A stretch of DNA of 64,000 bases from Ga0077555 sp050187415 (GTDB lineage: Bacteria; Pseudomonadota; Alphaproteobacteria; Rhizobiales; Hyphomicrobiaceae). A model generated the notes under the pieces. The model did not search any database. It was not told the DNA's origin and saw only the letters and a program-made list of their open reading frames with translations. The stretch lies in assembly GCA_050187415.1 (NCBI GenBank), contig JBFWXN010000018.1, forward strand, positions 16,054 through 80,053. Reading direction: 5' to 3'. The position numbers were made by a program, and so were the translations under genes. Below are positions 18,562-26,876 of this stretch, piece after piece (position 1 is the stretch's first letter; every line of letters starts with the position of its first letter).

Positions 18562-19797
18562 TCAGATCACGCCCTTGTCCTTCAGTTTCCCCATTTCCGC
18601 GTCGGTGAGCCCGAGCAGTCCCTTGTAGAGTTCGTCGGTATGAGCGCCCATCGGAGGGCCCAGCCACTCGACCTTGCCAGGCGTATCTGACAGCCGCGGC
18701 ACCACGTTCGGCATGGCGATTTCGCCGCCGACGCGCTCGTCGTACATTTTTAGAATGTTGTCGCGCGCCGCGTAGTGCGGATCCTTGAAAATATCCGAGA
18801 TCGAGTAGACCGGCCCGCATGGCACCTGGAACTTGTCACATTCCTTGATGCAATCCTCTAGCGTGAACTGCTCCGTCCACTTGGCGACCCAGGCGTCAAC
18901 GTCATTGCGCTCGCGGTCGCGATCCGCGATTTTCTCCCAGCGTCCACCCGGCACCGCCAGTTCCGGCTGGCCCTGAGCCTCGGCAAGCCGCGCATAGATC
19001 TTGTCCGACGTGCAGGCGATCGCGATCCACTTGCCATCCTTGGTCGGGTAGTGGCTGTGCGGACAGACATTGACCGTGCCGGGGCCCATGCGTTCGCGCT
19101 GATAGCCCTTGTACTGGTAGGATGCGGCCAACTCGTCGAGGATGCGGAAAATCGGCTCGTAAAGACCGATATCGATGTACTGGCCGCGCCCCGTCATGTC
19201 GCGCGCGCGAAGAGCAAACATCACGCCGAGCGCGCCGTAGAGACCGGCCATATAGTCTGGGATCGTCGCCGAGCCTGGCGTTGTCGGCGGCCGATCCGGG
19301 AAGCCGGCCAGATATGACAATCCGCCGAACGCGTTGCCGATGCGCCCGAACCCCGGCCGGGGGCTGTAGGGCCCCGACTGGCCAAAGCCCGAAATGCGAA
19401 CCATGATCAGCTTGCCGTTCTCTTCCTTGAGCGTGTCCCAGCCGAGCCCCCATTTCTCGAGAGTGCCCGGTTGGAAGTTCTCGACCAGCACGTCGGCCTT
19501 GCGAATCATGCGCTTGAGAAGCTCCGCCCCCTCCGGCTTGCGCAGGTCGAGCGTCGCCACCTTCTTGTTGCGGGTCTCCTGCAGCCACGGCAGAGAGTCA
19601 CCCGACGGCGTCGGCGTGCCGAACTTCCTCAAGGCATCACCGACGACCGGCAGCTCCAGCTTGTAGACCTCCGCTCCAAACTCGGCGAGCTGGGTCGAGC
19701 AGAACGGCCCGGCTAGAAAACTCGATACGTCGATGATGCGGATGCCCTGCAGAGGCTTCACGGTCGGATGGGGCGAGGGCCCGGCGCCGTCGGACAT
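18562..19797 (-). CDS. CaiB/BaiF family (class III) CoA-transferase
   Basis: A 411-residue class III CoA-transferase. The N terminus shows the family pattern IRIIDVSSFLAGPFCSTQLA, then LVENFQPGTLEKWGLGWDTL, and the likely catalytic Asp in TIPDYMAGLYGALG. These enzymes move CoA between carboxylic acids via an aspartyl-CoA anhydride. The ATG at 19797 has AGGAGA about 6 nt upstream. It lies between a luciferase-like monooxygenase gene (126 nt upstream) and an amidase gene on the same strand, which suggests activation of a carboxylate produced in a degradative route. Confidence 0.9.
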   Translation of the reverse strand: MSDGAGPSPHPTVKPLQGIRIIDVSSFLAGPFCSTQLAEFGAEVYKLELPVVGDALRKFGTPTPSGDSLPWLQETRNKKVATLDLRKPEGAELLKRMIRKADVLVENFQPGTLEKWGLGWDTLKEENGKLIMVRISGFGQSGPYSPRPGFGRIGNAFGGLSYLAGFPDRPPTTPGSATIPDYMAGLYGALGVMFALRARDMTGRGQYIDIGLYEPIFRILDELAASYQYKGYQRERMGPGTVNVCPHSHYPTKDGKWIAIACTSDKIYARLAEAQGQPELAVPGGRWEKIADRDRERNDVDAWVAKWTEQFTLEDCIKECDKFQVPCGPVYSISDIFKDPHYAARDNILKMYDERVGGEIAMPNVVPRLSDTPGKVEWLGPPMGAHTDELYKGLLGLTDAEMGKLKDKGVI

Positions 19798-19923
19798 GGG
19801 GATCTCCTGGAGTGGGTTTGTCCGGACAGGCTTACAACGCTGGTTTGAAGCTGCCAACGGCTTGTCCGGAACGACATCGGGCCTCACGATATCACCGGCC
19901 GATCGGATCCGGCGTCCGTGCCC

Positions 19924-21021
19924 TCATTCTGCGGCCTGCGCAGGCTCGATCGCCTCCCACTTTTTGACAACGGGAAGCACCTCCTTCGCGAACAGCTCGA
20001 GCCCCCTCTTCGAGACCTCGAACGGCGTGCCGCCGAAGCGGAAGGCCACGTTCATTTCAAAGTCCCCGAGCAGCTTTCGACGCGCCTCGAGGTCGCGCAG
20101 GACCTTGTCGGGCGTGCCCCAGCTCGCGGCCTTCATGAAGCCGTCCACAGCGGCCGCCAGGCCGCCGCCTTTGCGCGCGATCTCCGCCTTCTGCTGGTAG
20201 GAATCGTAACCTTTCACTTTGGCAAAGTGCTCGCCCAGGAACTCGTAATGATAGAAGTTCGACTCGACGAACTTGCCCTGATATTTCCGGGCCTCCTCCT
20301 CGCAGGCGGCGAGGTCCGTGCTCATCACCGCGAATTCCGTCAGCATCGGCGTCGGCGGCTTGGTGCCGTGGTATTTCCGGTGCAGCTCCCTCCCCCGATC
20401 GATCATGGGCTTTCGCATATCCCATGGCCGATCCGCGAACATCACCATGTGCGCCCCCAGCTTGGCGGCTGAATCGATCGAGTCCTCGCTCGATGCCACG
20501 GCATAGATTCGTCCCTCGAACGAATGCTGTGGGCGTGGCCTCAGCTCCGTTCTCGGCTGCTTGTAGAAGGTGCCGTCGCCTTCGATGAAGCCAGTTTTCA
20601 GCGCATCGACGATCATGTTGGCAGCTTCGTCGAAGCGTCCACGCGACTGGCTCATGTCGAGCCGGAAGGCCTCGAACTCACGACGGGCAAGCCCGCGCCC
20701 CATGCCGAAACGAAAGCGCCCTCCGCACAGCATGTCGAGCACCGCCGCATTCTCCGCGACGCGCAGAGGATCGTGCCATGGCAGGATCACGGCCGCCGTG
20801 CCGACATCAATGTTCGGGCATTTCGCCGTCAGAAATGTCATCAGCTGGATATTGTCGGGAACGAACGAATAGTCGTTGAAGTGATGTTCAGCCGACCAAA
20901 GGCAGTCGAACCCGAGATCCGCAGCCATCTGCGCGAGACGGATTTCCTCGTCCCAAACTTGCTTGTCGGGACAGTTCTCCCAGCCGTAGCTGGCGAACAC
21001 CATCATCATACCGACATCCAT
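19924..21021 (-). CDS. LLM-class (luciferase-like) flavin-dependent oxidoreductase
   Basis: A 365-residue bacterial-luciferase-like TIM-barrel protein that would use FMNH2 or F420 to oxygenate or oxidise a substrate. Recognisable pieces are WSAEHHFNDYSFVPDN, GTAAVILPWHDPLRVAENAA and LDMLCGGRFRFGMGRGLARR. The ATG at 21021 has GGAGGAAACGCGC before it. It is the first gene of the minus-strand run with the CoA-transferase and amidase and is divergent from a carboxymuconolactone-decarboxylase-like gene across a 190-nt gap. Confidence 0.9.
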   Translation of the reverse strand: MDVGMMMVFASYGWENCPDKQVWDEEIRLAQMAADLGFDCLWSAEHHFNDYSFVPDNIQLMTFLTAKCPNIDVGTAAVILPWHDPLRVAENAAVLDMLCGGRFRFGMGRGLARREFEAFRLDMSQSRGRFDEAANMIVDALKTGFIEGDGTFYKQPRTELRPRPQHSFEGRIYAVASSEDSIDSAAKLGAHMVMFADRPWDMRKPMIDRGRELHRKYHGTKPPTPMLTEFAVMSTDLAACEEEARKYQGKFVESNFYHYEFLGEHFAKVKGYDSYQQKAEIARKGGGLAAAVDGFMKAASWGTPDKVLRDLEARRKLLGDFEMNVAFRFGGTPFEVSKRGLELFAKEVLPVVKKWEAIEPAQAAE

Positions 21022-21211
21022 GCGCGTTTCCTCCGGAGTGCGTGTTCGGTCATTCTTGTCCGGACAGCATCGTCACATGCAGGTCGCTCCAGGGCAAGCC
21101 GGCCGGGCCACCCCTTCCCCGCCCGTCGACGCAGCGACACACTTCGATTGCTGAACCTCCTCGCCAGTGTCTACGTTCGCGCAGGGGCGTGACGGCATCG
21201 GAGACGGCGAC

Positions 21212-21760
21212 ATGCGACTGCAAAAACTCGAGTACAGCCAGACATCACCCGAGCAGAAGCAGATATGGGACGAGATCGCGGCGGGTCCGCGCGGCAAGCT
21301 GCATGGACCGTTCTTCATCTGGTTGCACAGCCCGGAGCTATTGAGCCGTGGCGAGAAGCTCGGTCTATACGCGCGTTACCAGTCGAGCTTGCCATCACGC
21401 CTGTCGGAGTTGTGCATCCTCATCATGGCTTCGCACTGGAAATGCGCCGGCGAATGGATCGACCACCAGCCGATCGCCGTTCGTGAGGGTATCGATGCCT
21501 CCGCACTCGACGCGTTGCGCAGAGCCAAGCCGGCATCGTTCGGCAAAGAGGACGAGATCGCAACTTATGAGCTGGCGCAGGAACTGCTCGCGACCCGAGA
21601 GGTATCCGACGCGACCTACGCAAGGGCGAAGGCTGCTCTCGGCGAGCGCGGGGTGCTCGATGTCGTCGCAGTGTTCGGCTACTACACGCTCATCGCAATG
21701 AGCATGAAGACGTTCGCAATGCGACCCGACGGCGTCACTGATCCGTTTGCCGATCGCTAG
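21212..21760 (+). CDS. Carboxymuconolactone decarboxylase-like protein
   Basis: A 182-residue member of the CMD/AhpD-like fold. The conserved helix is SELCILIMASHWKCAGEWIDH: it has the family's Cys, Glu and His but only one Cys, so it lacks the CxxC of AhpD peroxidase-type members. This fits gamma-carboxymuconolactone decarboxylase-type enzymes, which act on lactones from aromatic breakdown. The ATG at 21212 has GGAGACGG upstream. It is divergent from the flavin-dependent oxidoreductase gene and may share its control region. Confidence 0.82.
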   Translation: MRLQKLEYSQTSPEQKQIWDEIAAGPRGKLHGPFFIWLHSPELLSRGEKLGLYARYQSSLPSRLSELCILIMASHWKCAGEWIDHQPIAVREGIDASALDALRRAKPASFGKEDEIATYELAQELLATREVSDATYARAKAALGERGVLDVVAVFGYYTLIAMSMKTFAMRPDGVTDPFADR

Positions 21761-21826
21761 CGCGGCATTTGCGTCGGAGCAGGGACGGCTCACGCGCGGG
21801 CCCGCCCCTGTCGCCGCCGATAGGGC

Positions 21827-22969
21827 TCAGGCACCCTTGCCTTCGAACAGCTCCCGGATGCGTGAGAAAAACCCACTCGACTCCGGGCTCGTGCCCTTGT
21901 GGCTGTCCTTCTCGAACTCCTGCAACAGCTCGCGCTGGCGCTTGGTCAGGTTCTTGGGCGTCTCGACCTCTACCTGAATATACATGTCGCCCCTGACATT
22001 GGAGCGAAGTACCGGCATGCCCTTGCCCTTGATCCGGAACTGTTTGCCGGTCTCTGTCCCTGCCGGGACCGTGACCGCCACACGGCTGTTGTCCAGCAGC
22101 GGTACGTCGATCGATCCCCCGAGCGCCGCCGTCGTCATCGCGATCGGCACGCGACAGAAGACATCCGCGCCATCGCGCTGGAAGAATTCGTGCGGCTTGA
22201 TCGAAAGGAAGATGTAGAGGTCCCCGGTCGGCCCGCCGCGTTGGCCGACTTCGCCTTCGCCGGCGAGGCGGATGCGCGTGCCGTCCTCGACTCCTGCCGG
22301 AATCGAGACCTGCAACGTTCGCTCCTTCGTCACCCGCCCGGCGCCGTGACAGTTGGCGCAGGGGTCCTCGATGATTTCCCCGCGGCCTTGGCAGGACGGG
22401 CAGACGCGCTCGATCGTAAAAAAACCCTGGCTCGCGCGAACCTTCCCCTGTCCTTGACACGTTGGGCAGGGCGACGGCCGGGTGCCGGGCTTCGCGCCGG
22501 AGCCCGAGCAGGTTTCGCAGCCGACGGTGGTCGGCACCTTGATTGTCGCCTGCTTGCCCATGAAGGCTTCGGCCAGCGTGATCTCCATGTTGTAGCGGAT
22601 ATCCGCGCCCCGCTCGCGACCCGAGCGCCCACGGGGACCGCGCCGGCCACCCATGAATTCACCGAAAAGATCGTCGAAGATGTCCGACATCGACGAAGCG
22701 AAGTCGGGGCCGAAGCCACCGCTGCCACCGGGACCGCGCCCGCCTTCGAAGGCCGCATGTCCAAACTGGTCGTAGGCCGCCCGCTTTTGCGGGTCCTTGA
22801 GTGCCTCGTAGGCTTCGTTCAGTTCTTTGAATTTCTGCTCGGACGCCTTTTCGCCTGGGTTGCGATCCGGATGGTGTTCTTTGGCGAGCTTGCGAAAGGC
22901 GCTTTTCAGCTCCTGCTCGGACGCGCCCCGAGACACGCCGAGGATCTCGTAATAGTCGCGTTTGGCCAT
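21827..22969 (-). CDS. dnaJ: Chaperone DnaJ (Hsp40)
   Basis: A 380-residue co-chaperone that stimulates DnaK's ATPase and delivers substrates. The J-domain is at residues 1-70 with HPD at 33-35, followed by a Gly/Phe-rich linker. A zinc-finger domain has all four CxxCxGxG repeats (CETCSGSG, CPTCQGQG, CPSCQGRG, CANCHGAG), and a C-terminal substrate-binding domain follows. It lies 172 nt downstream of dnaK on the same strand, with a strong hairpin in the gap, so it probably receives only part of the dnaK transcription. Confidence 0.97.
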   Translation of the reverse strand: MAKRDYYEILGVSRGASEQELKSAFRKLAKEHHPDRNPGEKASEQKFKELNEAYEALKDPQKRAAYDQFGHAAFEGGRGPGGSGGFGPDFASSMSDIFDDLFGEFMGGRRGPRGRSGRERGADIRYNMEITLAEAFMGKQATIKVPTTVGCETCSGSGAKPGTRPSPCPTCQGQGKVRASQGFFTIERVCPSCQGRGEIIEDPCANCHGAGRVTKERTLQVSIPAGVEDGTRIRLAGEGEVGQRGGPTGDLYIFLSIKPHEFFQRDGADVFCRVPIAMTTAALGGSIDVPLLDNSRVAVTVPAGTETGKQFRIKGKGMPVLRSNVRGDMYIQVEVETPKNLTKRQRELLQEFEKDSHKGTSPESSGFFSRIRELFEGKGA

Positions 22970-23049
22970 CTGCCGAATTCCTAGCCCCTGCCCCGATTGT
23001 GCCGGTCACGCTGACCCGAAACATCCCTCAGTGCAAACATTGGCCCTGC

Positions 23050-23086
23050 AAAAGCTGGGCCCGCCCTCCAGATGAAGGGCAGGCCC
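23050..23086 (-). terminator. Hairpin between dnaK and dnaJ (terminator/attenuator)
   Basis: Read on the minus strand, an 11-bp stem (arms at 23086-23076 and 23067-23057, one G-U pair) with an 8-nt loop is followed by CAGCTTTTGC. The stem is strong but the T-run is only four bases, which suits partial termination between dnaK and dnaJ. Confidence 0.6.
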
Positions 23087-23141
23087 CTGCGTTTTGGCGG
23101 CTGGTGAGGACCGTCATGACAAGTCCGCTGCGCCGCCGGGC

Positions 23142-25094
23142 TCAGGCTGACTTCTTCTTATCGTCTTGGACCTCCTCGAAGTCCGCATCGACGACATTGT
23201 CATCCGACTTGGCTCTGGGGCCCGATCCACCTGGACCGCCGGGACCGCTGTCCGGATCGCCTTCGTTCCCATCGCCCTTGCCGCCGGCCGCATAGATCGC
23301 TTCGCCGAGCTTCATCGAGGCCTGCATCAGTGCGTTGCTGGCTTCCTTGATCGTCTCGGCATCGTCGGTCCCCATGGCCTCCTTGAGCTTGGCGAGTGCA
23401 CCTTCGATCGCGGTCTTGTCGGCATCCGCGATCTTGTCGCCGTGCTCCTTCAGATCCTTTTCCACCTGGCCCGTGAAATGATCGGCTTGGTTTCGGGCTT
23501 CGACCAGCGCGCGCTTCTTTGCGTCTTCATCCTTGTGCGCTTCGGCTTCCTCGGTCATCCGCTTGATGTCGGCATCAGAGAGGCCACCGGACGCCTGGAT
23601 CCTGATCGACTGCTCCTTACTGGTCTTCTTGTCCTTGGCCGACACATGCACGATACCGTTGGCGTCGATGTCGAACGTGACTTCGATCTGCGGCACGCCG
23701 CGCGGCGCCGGCGGGATACCGTCAAGATCGAAACGCCCTAGGTGCTTGTTATCGGCAGCCATTTCGCGCTCGCCTTGGTAGACGTTGATCGTCACCGCGC
23801 GCTGCGCATCCTCGGCCGTCGAGAACACCTGACTTTTCTTCGTCGGGATCGTCGTGTTGCGTTCGATCAGGCGAGTAAACACGCCGCCGAGCGTCTCGAT
23901 GCCGAGCGACAGCGGTGTCACGTCGAGCAGCAGCACGTCTTTGACGTCGCCCTTGAGCACGCCGCCTTGGATTGCCGCACCGACGGCCACCACCTCGTCA
24001 GGGTTGACGCCCTTGTGGGGTTCCTTGCCGAACAGCTTCTTCACCTCGGCCTGCACGCGCGGCATACGCGTCATACCGCCAACGAGCACCACCTCATCGA
24101 TTTCGGCAGCCTTGAGTCCGGCATCCTTGATGGCCTGCTCGCACGGCGGCATCGTCCGCAAGATCAGATCTTCGACCAGGCTCTCGAGCTTGGCGCGCGT
24201 AAGCTTCATCGTCAGATGCAACGGCGACTGGGTCTGCGGGCTCATCGAGATGAACGGCAGGTTGATCTCGGTCTGCTGCGCACTCGACAGCTCGATCTTG
24301 GCCTTTTCCCCGGCTTCCTTGAGCCGCTGCAGCGCCAGACGATCGTTCCGGAGGTCGATCGCGTGCTCCTTCTTGAACTCGTCAGCAAGGTAGGTGACGA
24401 GTTTCATGTCGAAGTCTTCACCACCGAGGAACGTGTCACCGTTCGTCGACTTCACTTCGAACACGCCATCACCGATCTCGAGAACCGAGATGTCGAACGT
24501 GCCACCGCCGAGATCGTAGACGGCGATCGTCTTCGACGCCTGCTTCTTGTCGAGACCATAGGCGAGCGCCGCTGCCGTCGGTTCGTTGATGATGCGCAAC
24601 ACCTCGAGGCCCGCGATCTTGCCGGCATCTTTTGTTGCTTGACGCTGTGCATCGTTGAAGTAGGCGGGAACCGTTATGACCGCCTGCGTCACCGGCTGGC
24701 CGAGATAAGCCTCCGCCGTCTCCTTCATCTTCACGAGAATGTCTGCAGAAACCTGCTGCGGCGAATACTGCTTGCCGCGCGCCTCGACCCACGCGTCGCC
24801 GTTCTTGCCCTCTGTAATCTTGTACGGGACGAGCTTCTTGTCCTTCTCCACCAGCGGATCGGCATATCGGCGGCCAATCAGGCGCTTGATGGCGAACAGA
24901 GTGTTGGTCGGGTTCGTCACCGCCTGGCGCTTGGCTGGCAGGCCGACGAGACGCTCGCCATCCTCCGTGAATGCGACGATGGAAGGGGTTGTGTTGGCAC
25001 CCTCGGCATTCGGAATGACTTTTGGCTGCCCGCCTTCCATCACGGCGACACAGGAATTGGTCGTTCCGAGATCAATCCCAATCACTTTAGACAT
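23142..25094 (-). CDS. dnaK: Chaperone DnaK (Hsp70)
   Basis: A 650-residue Hsp70. The N-terminal ATPase domain begins IGIDLGTTNSCVAVMEG and includes the phosphate-binding YDLGGGTFDISVLEIG. The substrate-binding domain begins around LLDVTPLSLGIETLGGVFTR. The C terminus ends in an acidic tail (NVVDADFEEVQDDKKKSA), as in other alphaproteobacterial DnaK proteins. It folds nascent and stress-damaged proteins with DnaJ and GrpE, both encoded nearby. An RpoH-type promoter lies about 155 nt upstream. Confidence 0.98.
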   Translation of the reverse strand: MSKVIGIDLGTTNSCVAVMEGGQPKVIPNAEGANTTPSIVAFTEDGERLVGLPAKRQAVTNPTNTLFAIKRLIGRRYADPLVEKDKKLVPYKITEGKNGDAWVEARGKQYSPQQVSADILVKMKETAEAYLGQPVTQAVITVPAYFNDAQRQATKDAGKIAGLEVLRIINEPTAAALAYGLDKKQASKTIAVYDLGGGTFDISVLEIGDGVFEVKSTNGDTFLGGEDFDMKLVTYLADEFKKEHAIDLRNDRLALQRLKEAGEKAKIELSSAQQTEINLPFISMSPQTQSPLHLTMKLTRAKLESLVEDLILRTMPPCEQAIKDAGLKAAEIDEVVLVGGMTRMPRVQAEVKKLFGKEPHKGVNPDEVVAVGAAIQGGVLKGDVKDVLLLDVTPLSLGIETLGGVFTRLIERNTTIPTKKSQVFSTAEDAQRAVTINVYQGEREMAADNKHLGRFDLDGIPPAPRGVPQIEVTFDIDANGIVHVSAKDKKTSKEQSIRIQASGGLSDADIKRMTEEAEAHKDEDAKKRALVEARNQADHFTGQVEKDLKEHGDKIADADKTAIEGALAKLKEAMGTDDAETIKEASNALMQASMKLGEAIYAAGGKGDGNEGDPDSGPGGPGGSGPRAKSDDNVVDADFEEVQDDKKKSA

Positions 25095-25248
25095 GTCGTA
25101 GCTGTCCTTCTTGTTGCGGCGAACCGATCAGACCCGTTTGCGATAGCTGCACTGTTCAGCGCCGCGCACGCGTTGGCATCCAATGCTCCGGTTGCTCCTG
25201 ATTGGAGTCCGGATGCGGCCCCCTAGAGCTGTCTTCGACGACAATCCG

Positions 25249-25279
25249 CTATATAGGTGTGGCCGTTAGGCCCCGCAAC
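25249..25279 (-). promoter_or_regulatory. Candidate RpoH (heat-shock sigma) promoter of dnaK
   Basis: On the minus strand GTTG (25279-25276) and CCTATATAG (25257-25249) are separated by exactly 18 nt. The alphaproteobacterial RpoH consensus is CTTG, 17-18 nt, CYTATnT. Only the first base of the -35 differs. It would give a 5' leader of about 145 nt before the dnaK ATG. Confidence 0.65.
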
Positions 25280-25359
25280 GGCCGGATGCGCGTTCTGCTG
25301 CGTAAATTCACCCAGATCGCCCCCCTTGCCCCACGTCTCCAACTCTTAGGGTCGAAACG

Positions 25360-25971
25360 ATGATTCCACAAGGTTTTAGCTACCACACCGGCTACCTCGA
25401 TGTCGCCCGCCAGAAACGCATTCTCACAGCTGTCCGCGCCGTTGTGGCGCATTCGCCATTCTACACGCCGACAATGCCGCGGTCCGGCAAACCCTTGAGC
25501 GTCCGGATGACGAACTGCGGTCCGCTCGGCTGGTTGACCGACAAAGACGGCGGGTATCGCTATCAGCCGACGCATCCCACGACCGGCGTCCCGTGGTTGC
25601 CGATACCTGCGGAGATACTCGACGTGTGGCGTGAACTGGCCGGCTACCCACGGATGCCGGAGGCCTGCCTGATCAACTATTACGCCGGATCCAGCCGTCT
25701 CGGCAGCCACATCGACTCCGACGAGTCCGATACCGCGGCGCCCGTCGTGTCGCTGTCTCTGGGCGATGACGCTGTCTTCCACCTTGCCGGCACCAGGCGG
25801 ACCGACCCGAAGCACCGCTTTACGCTTCGCTCGGGCGACGTGGTCGTCCTTGGCGGCGCCTCTCGCCTTGCCTATCACGGTGTCGACAAGATCTTGGCCG
25901 GCACATCGGATTTGCTGGCGGAAGGCGGGCGCATCAATCTCACGCTGCGCCGCGTGACCCTGCCCGCCTGA
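25360..25971 (+). CDS. alkB: Alkylated DNA repair dioxygenase AlkB
   Basis: A 203-residue Fe(II)/2-oxoglutarate dioxygenase that removes methyl groups from N1-methyladenine and N3-methylcytosine. All key residues are seen: iron ligands H117 and D119 in GSHIDSDE and H173 in LAYHGVD, and 2-oxoglutarate ligands R191 and R197 in GRINLTLRR (the RxNxTxR motif). It lies inside the heat-shock locus: divergent from dnaK, whose promoter lies just upstream of alkB, and convergent with grpE. The control regions of alkB and dnaK therefore overlap. Confidence 0.94.
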   Translation: MIPQGFSYHTGYLDVARQKRILTAVRAVVAHSPFYTPTMPRSGKPLSVRMTNCGPLGWLTDKDGGYRYQPTHPTTGVPWLPIPAEILDVWRELAGYPRMPEACLINYYAGSSRLGSHIDSDESDTAAPVVSLSLGDDAVFHLAGTRRTDPKHRFTLRSGDVVVLGGASRLAYHGVDKILAGTSDLLAEGGRINLTLRRVTLPA

Positions 25972-26017
25972 GTGTCGTCTCCCGCGCCTCGGACCGGTCG
26001 CGATCGGCGTCGTCGAC

Positions 26018-26782
26018 CTAGGCGGTCGCGTCACCATACCCGCCACCGTCCGTGCCCGCCTTCTTGCTCGAGCCCTCGCCAACTTCCGGCGCTGTGCCGC
26101 TGTCGGCCGCTTTCGCCGCCTCCGGGGGCGGTGGTATATCTCCGGCCACCGCCTCGGCCGGCGCCGGCGGTTTCGCTCCGCCCTTGGAGACCGCAACCAT
26201 GGCGGGCCGCAACACACGCTCCTCGAGCATATATCCGGACTGAAAGACTTGCGTGACCGAGCCTGCCGGCACCTCGTCGGACGGAACCTCGACCACCGCC
26301 TGATGGTGATGCGGATCGAACGGCTCGCCCTTCGGATCGACGCGCCTGACGCCATGCCGACCAAGAACCGACAGCAACTCTCGCTCGATCATCGTGACGC
26401 CTTCGTAAAAGCTCTTCAGCGCCGCGTCCTGCTCGACGGCGCGCTGCGGCAGGGCTTCGATGGCACGCTGCACGTTGTCGCCGACGCCGACGATGTCGCG
26501 GGCGAACTTGGTGATGGCGAACTTGGCCTGATCGGCCTTTTCACGCTCCAGCCGCTTGCGCACATTGTCCATCTCGGCGTGCGCGCGCAGAAGCCTGTCC
26601 TTGAGCTCCGCCACCTCGGCCCTGAGCTGTGCCGCCTCACCGGCAACCGTCGTTCGCATCGCGTCTTGCGGCACGTCTTCGGTTCCTACCGCCGGCTCCT
26701 TCGCTGGATTCTGCATGTCACCGCCTGGCCCGGCATGTGCCTTTGCCTCGTCTCCGCCCTCGAACTTCTTGTCGCTAGTCAT
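26018..26782 (-). CDS. grpE: Nucleotide exchange factor GrpE
   Basis: A 254-residue protein that releases ADP from DnaK. After a charged, disordered N terminus it has a long coiled coil (LRAEVAELKDRLLRAHAEMDNVRKR) and the conserved beta domain with DPKGEPFDPHHHQAV and QSGYMLEERVLRPAMVAVSKG. The C terminus carries about 50 extra Ala/Pro-rich residues beyond the usual end. GAGAGG precedes the ATG at 26782. It is downstream of hrcA on the same strand with a 94-nt gap, probably one transcript. Confidence 0.95.
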   Translation of the reverse strand: MTSDKKFEGGDEAKAHAGPGGDMQNPAKEPAVGTEDVPQDAMRTTVAGEAAQLRAEVAELKDRLLRAHAEMDNVRKRLEREKADQAKFAITKFARDIVGVGDNVQRAIEALPQRAVEQDAALKSFYEGVTMIERELLSVLGRHGVRRVDPKGEPFDPHHHQAVVEVPSDEVPAGSVTQVFQSGYMLEERVLRPAMVAVSKGGAKPPAPAEAVAGDIPPPPEAAKAADSGTAPEVGEGSSKKAGTDGGGYGDATA

Positions 26783-26876
26783 AGGCCTCTCATTTCAGAT
26801 GTCGCGACTGCGGCAGCCCACGGTGGCGCACACAGTCTGCCGTCTCGGCCGCTTGTCTTATCGCAGCCCTCGAAAA

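Noticed and set aside
23742..25226. Long plus-strand open frame opposite dnaK
   Set aside because: Antisense shadow of dnaK; composition and lack of motifs show no independent gene.
25095..25359. CIRCE operator (HrcA target) in front of dnaK
   Set aside because: No TTAGCACTC-N9-GAGTGCTAA-like repeat is present; only an RpoH-type promoter is seen.
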